A DNA stretch of 64,000 bases from a virus. Within the stretch, counting starts at the first letter, position 1; each line of letters starts with the position of its first letter. The notes beneath the pieces are model-generated. The model worked only from the letters and a program-made list of their open reading frames with translations. It was not told where the DNA came from and made no database searches. The DNA lies in IMG/VR virus record IMGVR_UViG_3300032163_000004, positions 1 to 64,000 of that record. The stretch is one strand, 5' to 3'. Positions 16,814 through 24,190 of the stretch are shown here, piece after piece. A program made the translations under genes and the position numbers.

Positions 16814-17519
16814 TTTTTATAATCTTATCCCTACTCTTCCCAATTTTTTTCTGCTCATCTTTTGGTTTTCTAAAAAAATTATTTGATAAATTATTTCTAT
16901 GTTCTCTATACATATATGATATAGCATCAACGTAAAAAAATGGGCCTACTTCTTCTAGTTTAAATATTAAATCTTTATCTACTGATTTTACTAAAGTAGG
17001 ATCTACTCCTTCAGTTTTATTATAGAAACTTTTTTTAAAACATTTAAAGTGACTAACACCCTTCATAAAGTTAAGGAATGTCTTTCCTTTAGGTATCTGA
17101 AAATTCTTTACTATTCTCATATGATGTAAATTAGAATCACATACCATATAGTTCGTATAAACTAAACAAACACCAGGATATTTTTCATGTGGAGCAACAA
17201 CTAAAGATAGAGCATTAGATTTTATAGCATCATCTGAATCTACAACAGCTACTAAATCTCCTTGACTATACTGAATAGCATCACTTAGAGTTCTTCCATA
17301 TCCAAAATTCTGTTTATGCTTAAATATTCTACATTTCTTTTTAATACCTAGTCTAGAAATAGTTTTTTCAACAACTTCAAGAGTTCCATCTGTAGACGCG
17401 TCATCTACAATCACCAATTCCCAATTCGTATATATCTGATCATAAATACTCTTTATTGCTTGTTCTATGAATTTCGAAGTATTAAAACAAGTCATTGCTA
17501 TAGAAACTTTAAGCGACAT
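16785..17519 (-). CDS. glycosyltransferase family 2 (paralogue)
   Basis: 244 residues. V-S-I-A-M-T-C-F-N-T-S-K-F, L-V-I-V-D-D-A-S-T-D-G-T-L and V-A-V-V-D-S-D-D define the GT-A nucleotide-binding core. Tandem paralogue of 15995-16813. First glycosyltransferase of the leftward glycan operon. Confidence 0.85.
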   Translation of the reverse strand: MSLKVSIAMTCFNTSKFIEQAIKSIYDQIYTNWELVIVDDASTDGTLEVVEKTISRLGIKKKCRIFKHKQNFGYGRTLSDAIQYSQGDLVAVVDSDDAIKSNALSLVVAPHEKYPGVCLVYTNYMVCDSNLHHMRIVKNFQIPKGKTFLNFMKGVSHFKCFKKSFYNKTEGVDPTLVKSVDKDLIFKLEEVGPFFYVDAISYMYREHRNNLSNNFFRKPKDEQKKIGKSRDKIIKNAKIRRKLI

Positions 17520-17530
17520 ATTTTGTCCTT

Positions 17531-17866
17531 CTACTTCTTCAATATATGTAATCCTGGAATTGAAATATTAGAAGTGGCTTGTACGTAAGTTCCAAAAAGG
17601 TCTCCTAAAGCTGAAACTTTTCTAATAAACGAAACACTGTCCCAATATATAAGAAGCTCTCTAGAAAAGTTTCCATTCTCTGAAAGGTCAGCCATACTAT
17701 GCATCAAACCTTTTTCAGTTTTCTGAGTTACGATTAAGACAGCATCACGTAGGATAAGAAAATGCTTTGAATTGTCATCTTTATATGTAGAAACAAACTT
17801 ACCTATGACTTCGATACCATTAAAGTTTACTGCGATTACATCATTCTCAGTCAAAAAATTATCCAT
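17531..17866 (-). CDS. hypothetical small beta-rich protein
   Basis: 111 residues, ATG after AAAGGAGAACTTT. Starts D-N-F-L-T-E-N-D-V-I-A-V-N-F-N-G-I-E-V-I-G-K-F, an Sm-like or SH3-like beta-barrel pattern, followed by H-F-L-I-L-R-D-A-V-L-I-V. This layout is seen in unassigned phage proteins. No function assigned. Confidence 0.6.
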   Translation of the reverse strand: MDNFLTENDVIAVNFNGIEVIGKFVSTYKDDNSKHFLILRDAVLIVTQKTEKGLMHSMADLSENGNFSRELLIYWDSVSFIRKVSALGDLFGTYVQATSNISIPGLHILKK

Positions 17867-17891
17867 AAAGTTCTCCTTTCAAAATTCAGCT

Positions 17892-18647
17892 TTATTTTAA
17901 TAACAGTTTTACATCTTCTAATAATTGTTCTTTACTTGGAACATAGTCTCTATATCTTAAAACTTTCCAACCTTGAGATTTTATTCTTTCATCTCTTTTT
18001 CTATCTTTTTCTTGATCTTGATGCCAATATGAACCATCATGTTCTATATCTAATTTAATGCTAGGAACAGCAATATCAAGAGAATAGTTTAGAAACTGAT
18101 AATTTAGAATAGCACCAAAGAATAGTTCTTTAGTATTTTCAAATGTTTTAATTTGTGGATAAGAAGGATTTTGTATAAACGAATTAGCATAAGCAGCTCC
18201 ACCTTCCAACATATACTGTCTACGTTTCTCTTTCTCTTCATTTGAATGAATCTTCTTTCCTTCATGACTTTTACTTAAGTTCTTTTTATGACCTTCTGAA
18301 AACTTCATACCAGTACGTTTTTCACGTATTTTCTTTCTAGACTCTTCTAATTTCATATGGCTATCCACACCATATTTTCGTCTAGACGTTTTCTTAGATT
18401 TTTCTTTAACTACAATATCTGAATTACTACACTTGTAAGAACAGTGTTTAGAATAACCTGAAGTTAAGTATTGAAAACTAGTTTCGTTACTACAATTAGG
18501 GTTACTACACACGCCTTCTCCATCTTTCTTAAAGAACTTATCATAGTATTCTTTACTTCTCATACTATGTTTTTGAAAAACGTGGGATACTAAACCCAAA
18601 TAATTCTTACATTCTTTTATGCATATTTTACAAATCAAAGATATCAT
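17892..18647 (-). CDS. EDxHD-type (VSR-like) homing endonuclease
   Basis: 251 residues. N-terminal zinc fingers (C-K-I-C-I-K-E-C, C-S-N-P-N-C, C-S-Y-K-C), a Lys/Arg-rich middle with R-R-K-Y-G-V-D-S-H, and C-terminal L-D-I-E-H-D-G-S-Y-W-H plus G-W-K-V-L-R-Y-R-D-Y-V-P-S-K. Nuclease domain closely related to 4819-5538. The E-x-D-G core and trailing His are intact, so it is probably active. Free-standing between two unrelated genes. Confidence 0.75.
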   Translation of the reverse strand: MISLICKICIKECKNYLGLVSHVFQKHSMRSKEYYDKFFKKDGEGVCSNPNCSNETSFQYLTSGYSKHCSYKCSNSDIVVKEKSKKTSRRKYGVDSHMKLEESRKKIREKRTGMKFSEGHKKNLSKSHEGKKIHSNEEKEKRRQYMLEGGAAYANSFIQNPSYPQIKTFENTKELFFGAILNYQFLNYSLDIAVPSIKLDIEHDGSYWHQDQEKDRKRDERIKSQGWKVLRYRDYVPSKEQLLEDVKLLLK

Positions 18648-18664
18648 TTTAATCTCTTACTAAG

Positions 18665-19000
18665 TTAAATTCCAAATTTCTTTCTGAAACCACTCACATC
18701 TTTTCCAAGTTTCTCTGCTGCAGCAGCTATTCTTCTAGCAATTCCTTTCCTTATAGAAGGACTATATTTAGTATGATTTTTTGGCATAGAAAAGTAACTT
18801 ATAGCAGCTTGAATGTGCTTCAAATCCACTGGGTATTTTTTATTAGCTGGATCTGCAAATGCTACATTTCCATATTTTTTAACAGCTGATTTTTTAGCTG
18901 CAGGTGAAGAATCTTCTTCAACTACTATATCACCTTCTTCATTAATAGTTCTATAAAGTTTCTCTAATGTATCTTGTACTAAACTTATTTTAACTGTCAT
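18665..19000 (-). CDS. DUF6582-like protein
   Basis: 111 residues, ATG after CGTGGAGGTTGT. The core F-A-D-P-A-N-K-K-Y-P-V-D followed by I-Q-A-A-I-S-Y-F, P-K-N-H-T and I-R-K-G-I-A-R-R-I is the conserved pattern of DUF6582, often found as a tail on phage morphogenesis or scaffold proteins and as a free protein. Function unknown. Confidence 0.6.
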   Translation of the reverse strand: MTVKISLVQDTLEKLYRTINEEGDIVVEEDSSPAAKKSAVKKYGNVAFADPANKKYPVDLKHIQAAISYFSMPKNHTKYSPSIRKGIARRIAAAAEKLGKDVSGFRKKFGI

Positions 19001-19032
19001 ACAACCTCCACGATAACATTTTGTATTTGTTC

Positions 19033-19485
19033 TTATTTTCTAGATTGTTTACACTTATCTCTAACTTTCATCAAGATCTTTCCTAAATTATTTTCTCCAA
19101 CTCCTTTACAAACTCCCCAAAAAGTATCACCCCACCAATTATCTTCTATTAGTTCAACACCACCTGTATCTAGCAGTTTATCTAACAAATCAGGATTTTG
19201 AGAAAACTTAGCAGTCACAACTTTCTCCATCACTAGAAGACTGACATCTCTCCAATCCTTACGAACTACTTTCTTAAACTCAGCTGCAAGTTGTTTAGCA
19301 TCTGATGGTTTCTCACACAACCTAATCCTTTCTGCTATTTTTTCGTCTGTTGTGATAAACTTCATAGCTTGAAATGCATGTTCTGAAGACGGATATTTTA
19401 CCCCTTCAACTATGACTTCACATCGATAGAAATTAGATAAAAAACTATACCACTTTTGAAATCCTCTTATTTTCTCTTCCATCAT
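19033..19485 (-). CDS. NADAR family N-glycosidase-like protein (YbiA/COG3236)
   Basis: 150 residues. Family signatures: F-L-S-N-F-Y, Y-P-S-S-E-H-A-F-Q-A-M-K, A-K-F-S-Q-N-P-D-L, L-I-E-D-N-W-W-G-D-T-F-W-G-V and N-L-G-K-I-L-M. NADAR proteins act on N-glycosidic bonds of ADP-ribose-linked molecules; some reverse ADP-ribosylation of guanine in DNA. In a phage it may neutralise ADP-ribosyl-based defence or act in NAD metabolism. Overlaps the next gene by one base. Confidence 0.82.
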   Translation of the reverse strand: MMEEKIRGFQKWYSFLSNFYRCEVIVEGVKYPSSEHAFQAMKFITTDEKIAERIRLCEKPSDAKQLAAEFKKVVRKDWRDVSLLVMEKVVTAKFSQNPDLLDKLLDTGGVELIEDNWWGDTFWGVCKGVGENNLGKILMKVRDKCKQSRK

Positions 19486-19709
19486 TACCCCTCTCTTTCT
19501 TTTCTAATTTTATAAACTTTCTTCAGAACTCTAGATGCTAAAATCTCATATCCTTCAGAACGCTCATGCCATATCACAAACTTCTCATCTGGATATTTTT
19601 CCGAAAACGCTATATACTTATCTTGTCCTTTCTTATTAGTCACTCCTTGATTATGAACACAAACCTTACCTATCAGATCTTTATTAATAAACGCTAGAAG
19701 ATATAACAT
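19485..19709 (-). CDS. hypothetical protein upstream of NADAR gene
   Basis: 74 residues, ATG after CGGAGACTACT. Contains V-C-V-H-N-Q-G-V-T-N-K-K-G-Q-D-K-Y and F-V-I-W-H-E-R-S-E-G-Y-E-I. First gene of the leftward block and coupled to the NADAR gene. Not recognised. Confidence 0.6.
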   Translation of the reverse strand: MLYLLAFINKDLIGKVCVHNQGVTNKKGQDKYIAFSEKYPDEKFVIWHERSEGYEILASRVLKKVYKIRKEREG

Positions 19710-19728
19710 AGTAGTCTCCGTTTTAAGA

Positions 19729-19740
19729 TTTGTTCGTCTA
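19729..19740 (-). promoter_or_regulatory. leftward promoter element (GAACA type)
   Basis: On the minus strand CGAACAAATC lies about 20-27 bases upstream of the start at 19709, at the same place relative to its divergent partner as the TGAACA elements of other junctions. One base differs from the core TGAACA. Confidence 0.35.
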
Positions 19741-19754
19741 TTTTATATAACGAT

Positions 19755-19775
19755 CTATATATTAATTAATGAATA
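19755..19775 (+). promoter_or_regulatory. rightward phage promoter box
   Basis: CTATATATTAATTAATGAA, a copy of the TACATATATTAATTA-N-TGA box that precedes rightward operons. Lies 41 bases before the first gene of the block. Confidence 0.6.
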
Positions 19776-19815
19776 AAAGAGTCTATTCTAACTACAAAAA
19801 GAGAGGTGAAAACAA

Positions 19816-19974
19816 ATGTCAGATTCTCAAGAAAGACATAACGAACAAGAGACCGAGTTACTCAGATTAGAGATTGAATTCTTAACTAACCCGGAGAAAG
19901 AAGCAGAAGAAGAGAAAGAGATTTTCATCCTCAAAGATAACCTCAAAAGCTTCCTTGACCCCAGACTGGTATGA
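19816..19974 (+). CDS. 52-residue acidic helical peptide
   Basis: ATG after AGAGGTGAAAACAA. Glu-rich (N-E-Q-E-T-E-L, K-E-A-E-E-E-K-E), likely a single long helix. First gene after the promoter box. No family recognised. Confidence 0.6.
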   Translation: MSDSQERHNEQETELLRLEIEFLTNPEKEAEEEKEIFILKDNLKSFLDPRLV

Positions 19975-19978
19975 AAAG

Positions 19979-20119
19979 ATGAAAGAAGAACTACAGCCAG
20001 GTGAAGCAAAGTGCATTCTATGCGGTAGAGTAAAATCTATACACGATATACAAAAGAAGTTCGACAGAAGAGATGAGGAGATCTGCAAAGAATGCTATAG
20101 GTTTGAAGATGAAAATTGA
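19979..20119 (+). CDS. 46-residue zinc-ribbon peptide
   Basis: Starts five bases after the previous stop, so probably by coupling; no strong RBS of its own. C-I-L-C-G near residue 12 and C-K-E-C near residue 36 form a four-Cys site. Followed at once by a terminator. Function unknown. Confidence 0.55.
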   Translation: MKEELQPGEAKCILCGRVKSIHDIQKKFDRRDEEICKECYRFEDEN

Positions 20120-20124
20120 TCTGT

Positions 20125-20164
20125 AAGAAAACGGTAGGTTTACTTAGTCTACCGTTTCTTTTTT
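20125..20164 (+). terminator. intrinsic terminator
   Basis: AAGAAAACGGTAG, an eleven-base loop, then CTACCGTTTCTT and T6 (one-base bulge in the stem). Ends the two-gene transcript begun at the promoter box near 19755. Confidence 0.8.
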
Positions 20165-20199
20165 GTTGTATTAGTACTTTCAAAGATAAACCATCTATC

Positions 20200-20220
20200 T
20201 TATATATATTAATGTATGAA
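20200..20220 (+). promoter_or_regulatory. rightward phage promoter box
   Basis: TTATATATATTAATGTATGAA, close to the consensus box. It follows a terminator rather than a divergent gene, and the TGAACA element of the divergent junctions is absent here, which helps assign that element to leftward transcription. Confidence 0.6.
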
Positions 20221-20275
20221 AGTAGAAATACTAGTTATAATTTTTTTATACAAAAATACTACAAAGGAGAATAAA

Positions 20276-20728
20276 ATGAGAGTAGTTAAAGCGAAACTTA
20301 TAAAACGTTGTACAGATGATAGTATTGTCGAAATGAACGATAACGTTCCCCTCGGAAGAACATACAGCGTAGATCTTGACACAATCTGTAAATTTGAAAT
20401 GATAAATACAGAAAAGAAAGTACGGAAGAAAAGGCAAGTAATTCATGATATACTTGGAGGATGGTTACCCTTGGAAATGCTTGAAATACGAAAGGAGGAT
20501 ATAGAAAAAATGAAACGTGTTAAAATGGAAAAAGGTCCATTTAAAGGTAAAGTTATAGAATTCGAAACTGAAGGTTCAGAAAAGATGGTAAAATGTATAA
20601 TTTGTAAAACTCAATTCGAAGTAACATTTTTTAGAAAAGATCCAGATCCTAACGATGCAACTCTCTGTCCAAGTTGTGGATCCAGAGGAGGATTTGAATT
20701 TGTGGAGGAGAAGAATGAAAGGATTTAG
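20276..20728 (+). CDS. hypothetical protein with C-terminal zinc ribbon
   Basis: 150 residues from the ATG at 20276 after AAAGGAGAATAAA; an upstream in-frame ATG at 20216 lies in the promoter and is not used. The N-terminal half is basic (K-K-V-R-K-K-R-Q). The C-terminal half has C-I-I-C-K and C-P-S-C-G-S-R. Possible nucleic-acid-binding protein. Confidence 0.65.
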   Translation: MRVVKAKLIKRCTDDSIVEMNDNVPLGRTYSVDLDTICKFEMINTEKKVRKKRQVIHDILGGWLPLEMLEIRKEDIEKMKRVKMEKGPFKGKVIEFETEGSEKMVKCIICKTQFEVTFFRKDPDPNDATLCPSCGSRGGFEFVEEKNERI

Positions 20729-20939
20729 AAAAATAATCGTCGATGAAAAGTTATGGTGGTGGAAGTTTATCAAAAGTAAAGTAGTAGCTTATTCAGACGA
20801 AACTAAAGAAAAAAGAGTCATTGATTTAAGTACTCTCACAGGACAAAGTTGGAATGATATTGAAAGAGGAGAATGGAAACATTATTTTTCAGTTACTCCC
20901 AAAGAAGTAGAGAAATGGTTAAAGGAGGAAGTTAAATGA
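20715..20939 (+). CDS. hypothetical basic protein
   Basis: 74 residues from the ATG at 20715 after GTGGAGGAGAAG, overlapping the previous gene by 14 bases. W-W-W-K-F near residue 14 and W-K-H-Y-F-S-V-T-P-K-E-V near the end. Coupled on both sides. Not recognised. Confidence 0.6.
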   Translation: MKGFRKIIVDEKLWWWKFIKSKVVAYSDETKEKRVIDLSTLTGQSWNDIERGEWKHYFSVTPKEVEKWLKEEVK

Positions 20940-21400
20940 AAAAACATATAGCTAAACCTGCTACTGCAGAAGAGATCTTAAAAGCGCTAAAAATCGATCC
21001 AACTGAATCAAGAATTCTTAAGGTTCTAAGTTCAATTGTAGAAGAACGAAAGAAACCAAAAGTCATTTATACAATCACTACAATGAGATTTGGAGCATAT
21101 GAGATACCTAGGGGGAAAAACAAGGGTAAAAAAGTACGGTCTATTTTAGATGATAGAGTAGTAGGATGGTTCAAAGAAAAAGAAGTAGCTATACAATGTG
21201 TTAAAGAAAACGCTGGAGATATTTATGAATGTGGTGCATATCCATACGCTGTTGTAGAAGAAGTTCCAGCAGGACTTTATCCATATTGCAGTAAATCTTG
21301 GTGGTTTCATTGGAGAAGGATAGGTCTTTCTGATGGTTGCTACACACAATCCAGAAAACCAAAGTCGCACAAAAATGTTGTTAATTTTGCCATTGGTTAA
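20936..21400 (+). CDS. conserved phage protein, R-x-V-G-W-F family
   Basis: 154 residues. The central part R-V-V-G-W-F-K-E-K-E-V-A-I-Q-C-V-K-E-N and I-Y-E-C-G-A-Y-P-Y-A-V-V-E-E-V matches a small-protein family found in many T4-like and large phages, without known function. N-terminus is helical and Lys-rich. ATG within the ATGA overlap with the previous stop. Confidence 0.65.
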   Translation: MKKHIAKPATAEEILKALKIDPTESRILKVLSSIVEERKKPKVIYTITTMRFGAYEIPRGKNKGKKVRSILDDRVVGWFKEKEVAIQCVKENAGDIYECGAYPYAVVEEVPAGLYPYCSKSWWFHWRRIGLSDGCYTQSRKPKSHKNVVNFAIG

Positions 21401-21430
21401 TTACAGTACAAAAAAAGGGGGTGGTCATTT

Positions 21431-21655
21431 ATGATAAGGGCATGTATACGATGTAGACAACCGTGTATTGAAGTTTATCCTAAAGAAGATAAAACAATTA
21501 TTTTTGAAGGTCATTGCCGAGAATGTTATATTATTGTTGAAAAAGAAAGGATCTCTCTGCCAAGAGGGGAGAGCAATACTAATACTACCCAACAAAAATA
21601 TCTTCCAGCCATACCATTTATATTCCCTACTATTTCTCCAGATAAAGAGGCATAA
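21431..21655 (+). CDS. zinc-ribbon protein
   Basis: 74 residues. C-I-R-C-R-Q-P-C near the start and I-F-E-G-H-C-R-E-C give the metal site; the rest looks disordered (S-N-T-N-T-T-Q-Q). Related in layout to 28842-29072 (R-G-C-G-K and F-E-G-Y-C-G-E-C). Function unknown. Confidence 0.6.
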   Translation: MIRACIRCRQPCIEVYPKEDKTIIFEGHCRECYIIVEKERISLPRGESNTNTTQQKYLPAIPFIFPTISPDKEA

Positions 21656-21677
21656 TTTTTTCTTGCCTCTTTTTTTG
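21644..21677. terminator. bidirectional terminator at convergent junction
   Basis: AAAGAGGCA, loop, TGCCTCTTT followed by a T-run. The reverse strand also has a T-run-like stretch, so it can serve the leftward gene ending at 21680. Confidence 0.75.
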
Positions 21678-21679
21678 TT

Positions 21680-21886
21680 TCATAATCCTGTTAAATCTTC
21701 TTTAGTAATACATTCTTCAAAATTACAAGTCGGACATGAAAGTCCATATCCCCCACAACGACCATCTAAAATTTCTTCAATTATATCACATTCACTATCA
21801 ACAATTGTCCCACATTTTGGACATTTTATAATCCATTTACATTTAGTAACTATAACTTCTTCTCTAGTTACTTCAAAGTTTTTCAC
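21680..21886 (-). CDS. zinc-ribbon protein
   Basis: 68 residues. Two CxxC pairs (K-C-P-K-C-G and S-C-P-T-C) with further cysteines between them, as in double zinc ribbons. Last gene of the leftward block. Function unknown. Confidence 0.65.
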   Translation of the reverse strand: MKNFEVTREEVIVTKCKWIIKCPKCGTIVDSECDIIEEILDGRCGGYGLSCPTCNFEECITKEDLTGL

Positions 21887-21889
21887 TAA

Positions 21890-22702
21890 TTATTCCTCAC
21901 TTTGTTTTCTGTTACGAAGTTCTAGATTTAAATTGATAAATTTATTTATTGCATATACTCCTGCATTAATTCTTCGTCTTAGTTGATACGTACCTGGAGT
22001 TTCTGTAACTACTATTCTTGGAACACCTAAATGGTGTAACCAGTCCTCAAATGACCCATCATGTAACTTATGATGATTAATAATTCCATCTTTAACAAAA
22101 GGTCCTACACCAGTATCAACTATTACTCTTACTCCATCAAGAGCTTTTGGAAAAAACTTCTGAAGGCTTTCTCTCATTCCAATAGTAAACTCTCCTGATT
22201 TTTTACTCTCATCAAAAGTATAAAGATAAAACTCTTTAGCACTTATATCTTCATGTAAAGACAAAAATCCATCTTCCGCTAAAGGTCTTAACAAATCAAT
22301 ATTATTTATTAAAATCTGTCCTTCACGAGATGGACTCTCTTTATTTTCAGGGTGACAAAAACCACAGTTAGTTTTTTCCCCTAATGTATTATAACGAGTA
22401 TTTCTCTTAAATCCTATTGGATTAACAATTGGTATAAAAGATAAATCTACTTTCTTTAAAATATTTTGATCACAATTCTTCATCCACTTAAGAATAGAGT
22501 ATGGACCAGCTTTTTCTTCTCCATGAAAAGCAGAAACTATTAGCATTTTAGGATCTTCATGATCTACTGAATTTCTTGTTCTCAATAACCAAATTTGATG
22601 AACATCTCCTTTAGTTTCAACTTCACCCAATACACAAAGCCAAAATCTTCTACTTGCTGATATACTAAACATTTTTTTAACATATCGTCGAATAGCTGCC
22701 AT
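21890..22702 (-). CDS. M14-type zinc peptidase / aspartoacylase-like
   Basis: 270 residues. S-A-F-H-G-E-E-K-A-G-P-Y (zinc ligands His and Glu), I-V-N-P-I-G-F-x-x-N-T-R-Y-N, L-S-L-H-E-D (third zinc ligand) and V-V-T-E-T-P-G (candidate catalytic Glu) follow the order of M14 carboxypeptidase and succinylglutamate desuccinylase/aspartoacylase folds. It could cleave a peptide or deacylate a small molecule; an endolysin-type role is possible but no cell-wall-binding domain is present. RBS TCGGAGAAATT. Confidence 0.75.
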   Translation of the reverse strand: MAAIRRYVKKMFSISASRRFWLCVLGEVETKGDVHQIWLLRTRNSVDHEDPKMLIVSAFHGEEKAGPYSILKWMKNCDQNILKKVDLSFIPIVNPIGFKRNTRYNTLGEKTNCGFCHPENKESPSREGQILINNIDLLRPLAEDGFLSLHEDISAKEFYLYTFDESKKSGEFTIGMRESLQKFFPKALDGVRVIVDTGVGPFVKDGIINHHKLHDGSFEDWLHHLGVPRIVVTETPGTYQLRRRINAGVYAINKFINLNLELRNRKQSEE

Positions 22703-22715
22703 AATTTCTCCGATC

Positions 22716-22910
22716 TTACTTACGTTGGATCAAAACTTTAACATCTACAGTTACTTCATCTCCCTCTTTAAATTCTTCATCTTTCAGTAGGTCTAAAACT
22801 ACCATTGCAGCATTCCCTTTTGCGTCTCTAGTAGTAACATGTGATCTTTCTGGACTATCTGTTTTAGATATTGTAAACGTTGATCTTTTATGTAGTTTTG
22901 AAGTTTTCAT
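22716..22910 (-). CDS. hypothetical basic protein
   Basis: 64 residues, ATG after GAGGTAATAA. Basic N-terminus (K-T-S-K-L-H-K-R), Ala/Val-rich middle and a beta-like C-terminus G-D-E-V-T-V-D-V-K-V. Sits between the peptidase and the DUF3307-like gene. Not recognised. Confidence 0.55.
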   Translation of the reverse strand: MKTSKLHKRSTFTISKTDSPERSHVTTRDAKGNAAMVVLDLLKDEEFKEGDEVTVDVKVLIQRK

Positions 22911-22913
22911 TTA

Positions 22914-23327
22914 TTACCTCATCATTAACGCAACAAAAGCTAACACAACAATATGAAAAATCTGATCTATTGTAATAAACAATAACCAAAACAAACCCAT
23001 GTCTAAAGGAACTGGTTCATCTTTGATTTTATAAAAAGGACAACCTGATATAATAAAAATTCCTTTAAACTTCTTAAACAACCAAAGTTCAAATTTACGA
23101 TTATCTAAGAAAGCATGACTTATAAAAAGTAATGGAAGTATCCAAAACAAAGAAAACAATTGGGTACTAAGACCAAAAACTAAAACTGGAATAAAGAAAA
23201 TTGTATAAATAGCTGAATGTTCTAAAAGTACTCTTAAATCTTTGTCTTTTCTCATTGCATGTTTTTGAGTCTGAAAAATCCAATCAGCTATAAAATGCAC
23301 CAACACTAACATTTCGAAAAAATTCAT
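22914..23327 (-). CDS. DUF3307-like membrane protein
   Basis: 137 residues, four predicted membrane segments. The start V-L-V-H-F-I-A-D-W-I-F-Q-T-Q-K-H-A followed by L-L-E-H-S-A and I-S-H-A-F-L-D fits DUF3307 small integral membrane proteins, which are common in phages and bacteria. Function unknown. Confidence 0.65.
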   Translation of the reverse strand: MNFFEMLVLVHFIADWIFQTQKHAMRKDKDLRVLLEHSAIYTIFFIPVLVFGLSTQLFSLFWILPLLFISHAFLDNRKFELWLFKKFKGIFIISGCPFYKIKDEPVPLDMGLFWLLFITIDQIFHIVVLAFVALMMR

Positions 23328-23345
23328 GCTATTCTCCTTTAATCT

Positions 23346-23639
23346 TTAATCAACTCCAACTATCTTTGATATTCTTTCTATTTTCTTATCCCAAATTTCT
23401 TTATATTTATTTTCTATACAACTCTCTCCATAAATATTGCTTAAAATAACCTTAACTTGATTGATCATAATTTGAACATCTACAACCTCTTCAACAACTA
23501 TTTCAAAATCTCCTCTTTGCCTTTTAAATTTATTAATCGCTTGAATTAACTCTGCAGATTCTTCGATCGTTTGATCTAATTGTGGTGTAACTCCCCATTT
23601 CTCAATACATTTTCTATAAATCAGATCTTCTCTATTCAT
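23346..23639 (-). CDS. MazG-like nucleotide pyrophosphohydrolase
   Basis: 97 residues. Q-T-I-E-E-S-A-E-L-I-Q-A-I-N-K and V-V-E-E-V-V-D-V-Q-I-M-I-N carry the E-E-x-x-E and E-x-x-D metal-binding motifs of all-alpha NTP pyrophosphohydrolases. Such phage enzymes may hydrolyse non-canonical nucleotides or (p)ppGpp. A second member is at 56620-56961. Confidence 0.75.
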   Translation of the reverse strand: MNREDLIYRKCIEKWGVTPQLDQTIEESAELIQAINKFKRQRGDFEIVVEEVVDVQIMINQVKVILSNIYGESCIENKYKEIWDKKIERISKIVGVD

Positions 23640-23681
23640 AATATTCCTCTATTTTTTGTTCAGTTCAATTTAATCTGTTTC

Positions 23682-24188
23682 TTAAAGAGATTCTAAATAT
23701 TCAGCAAATACAAAATTAACTAATGCACCTGGTCTTTTCTCTCGAATCAATTTAACTGCATCTTTTCCTTTCATCCCTGACAAAATCAATATTATACCAT
23801 TCAGTAATCCACTTCTATTCATCCCTTGAGCACAGTGAACTAGTACTCTGAGTGGTTGTGGTTTTTTCTTCCAACAAGCTAGTCCATATGAAGCAACAGC
23901 TTTTAGTTCGTCTACATCTGGCAACTCAGGTTTATCTGAAATAGGCCAATATAAATATGAAGACAGTGGAGTAACAAAAGGATCAAAACTTCCCTCCAAA
24001 TCAATCACAACATCGATTTTAAGGTCTATAACTTTTTTAGGATCATCAAAAGATCCAGACTGAAATAGACCAGGTAATATTTCGTTGTAGTTGAATTCTT
24101 TCATAATTACTCTCCTCACGAAAGATGTAAAAACAGACCAAAGGTTTACTTGTATTAACCACCGAATCCAAATTTTTATATCACTCAT
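23682..24188 (-). CDS. cysteine-based protein phosphatase-like (dual-specificity type)
   Basis: 168 residues from the ATG at 24188 after AAAGGAGGTAGTA, or 140 from the ATG at 24104 after GAGGAGAGTAATT; both sites look usable. V-H-C-A-Q-G-M-N-R-S-G is the C-x5-R signature loop, with an upstream I-D-V-V-I-D-L-E-G. The 28-residue extension is hydrophobic and aromatic (I-W-I-R-W-L-I-Q-V) and could be a membrane anchor, giving two forms. Targets might be host phosphoproteins or phosphorylated RNA ends. Confidence 0.75.
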   Translation of the reverse strand: MSDIKIWIRWLIQVNLWSVFTSFVRRVIMKEFNYNEILPGLFQSGSFDDPKKVIDLKIDVVIDLEGSFDPFVTPLSSYLYWPISDKPELPDVDELKAVASYGLACWKKKPQPLRVLVHCAQGMNRSGLLNGIILILSGMKGKDAVKLIREKRPGALVNFVFAEYLESL

Positions 24189-24190
24189 TA

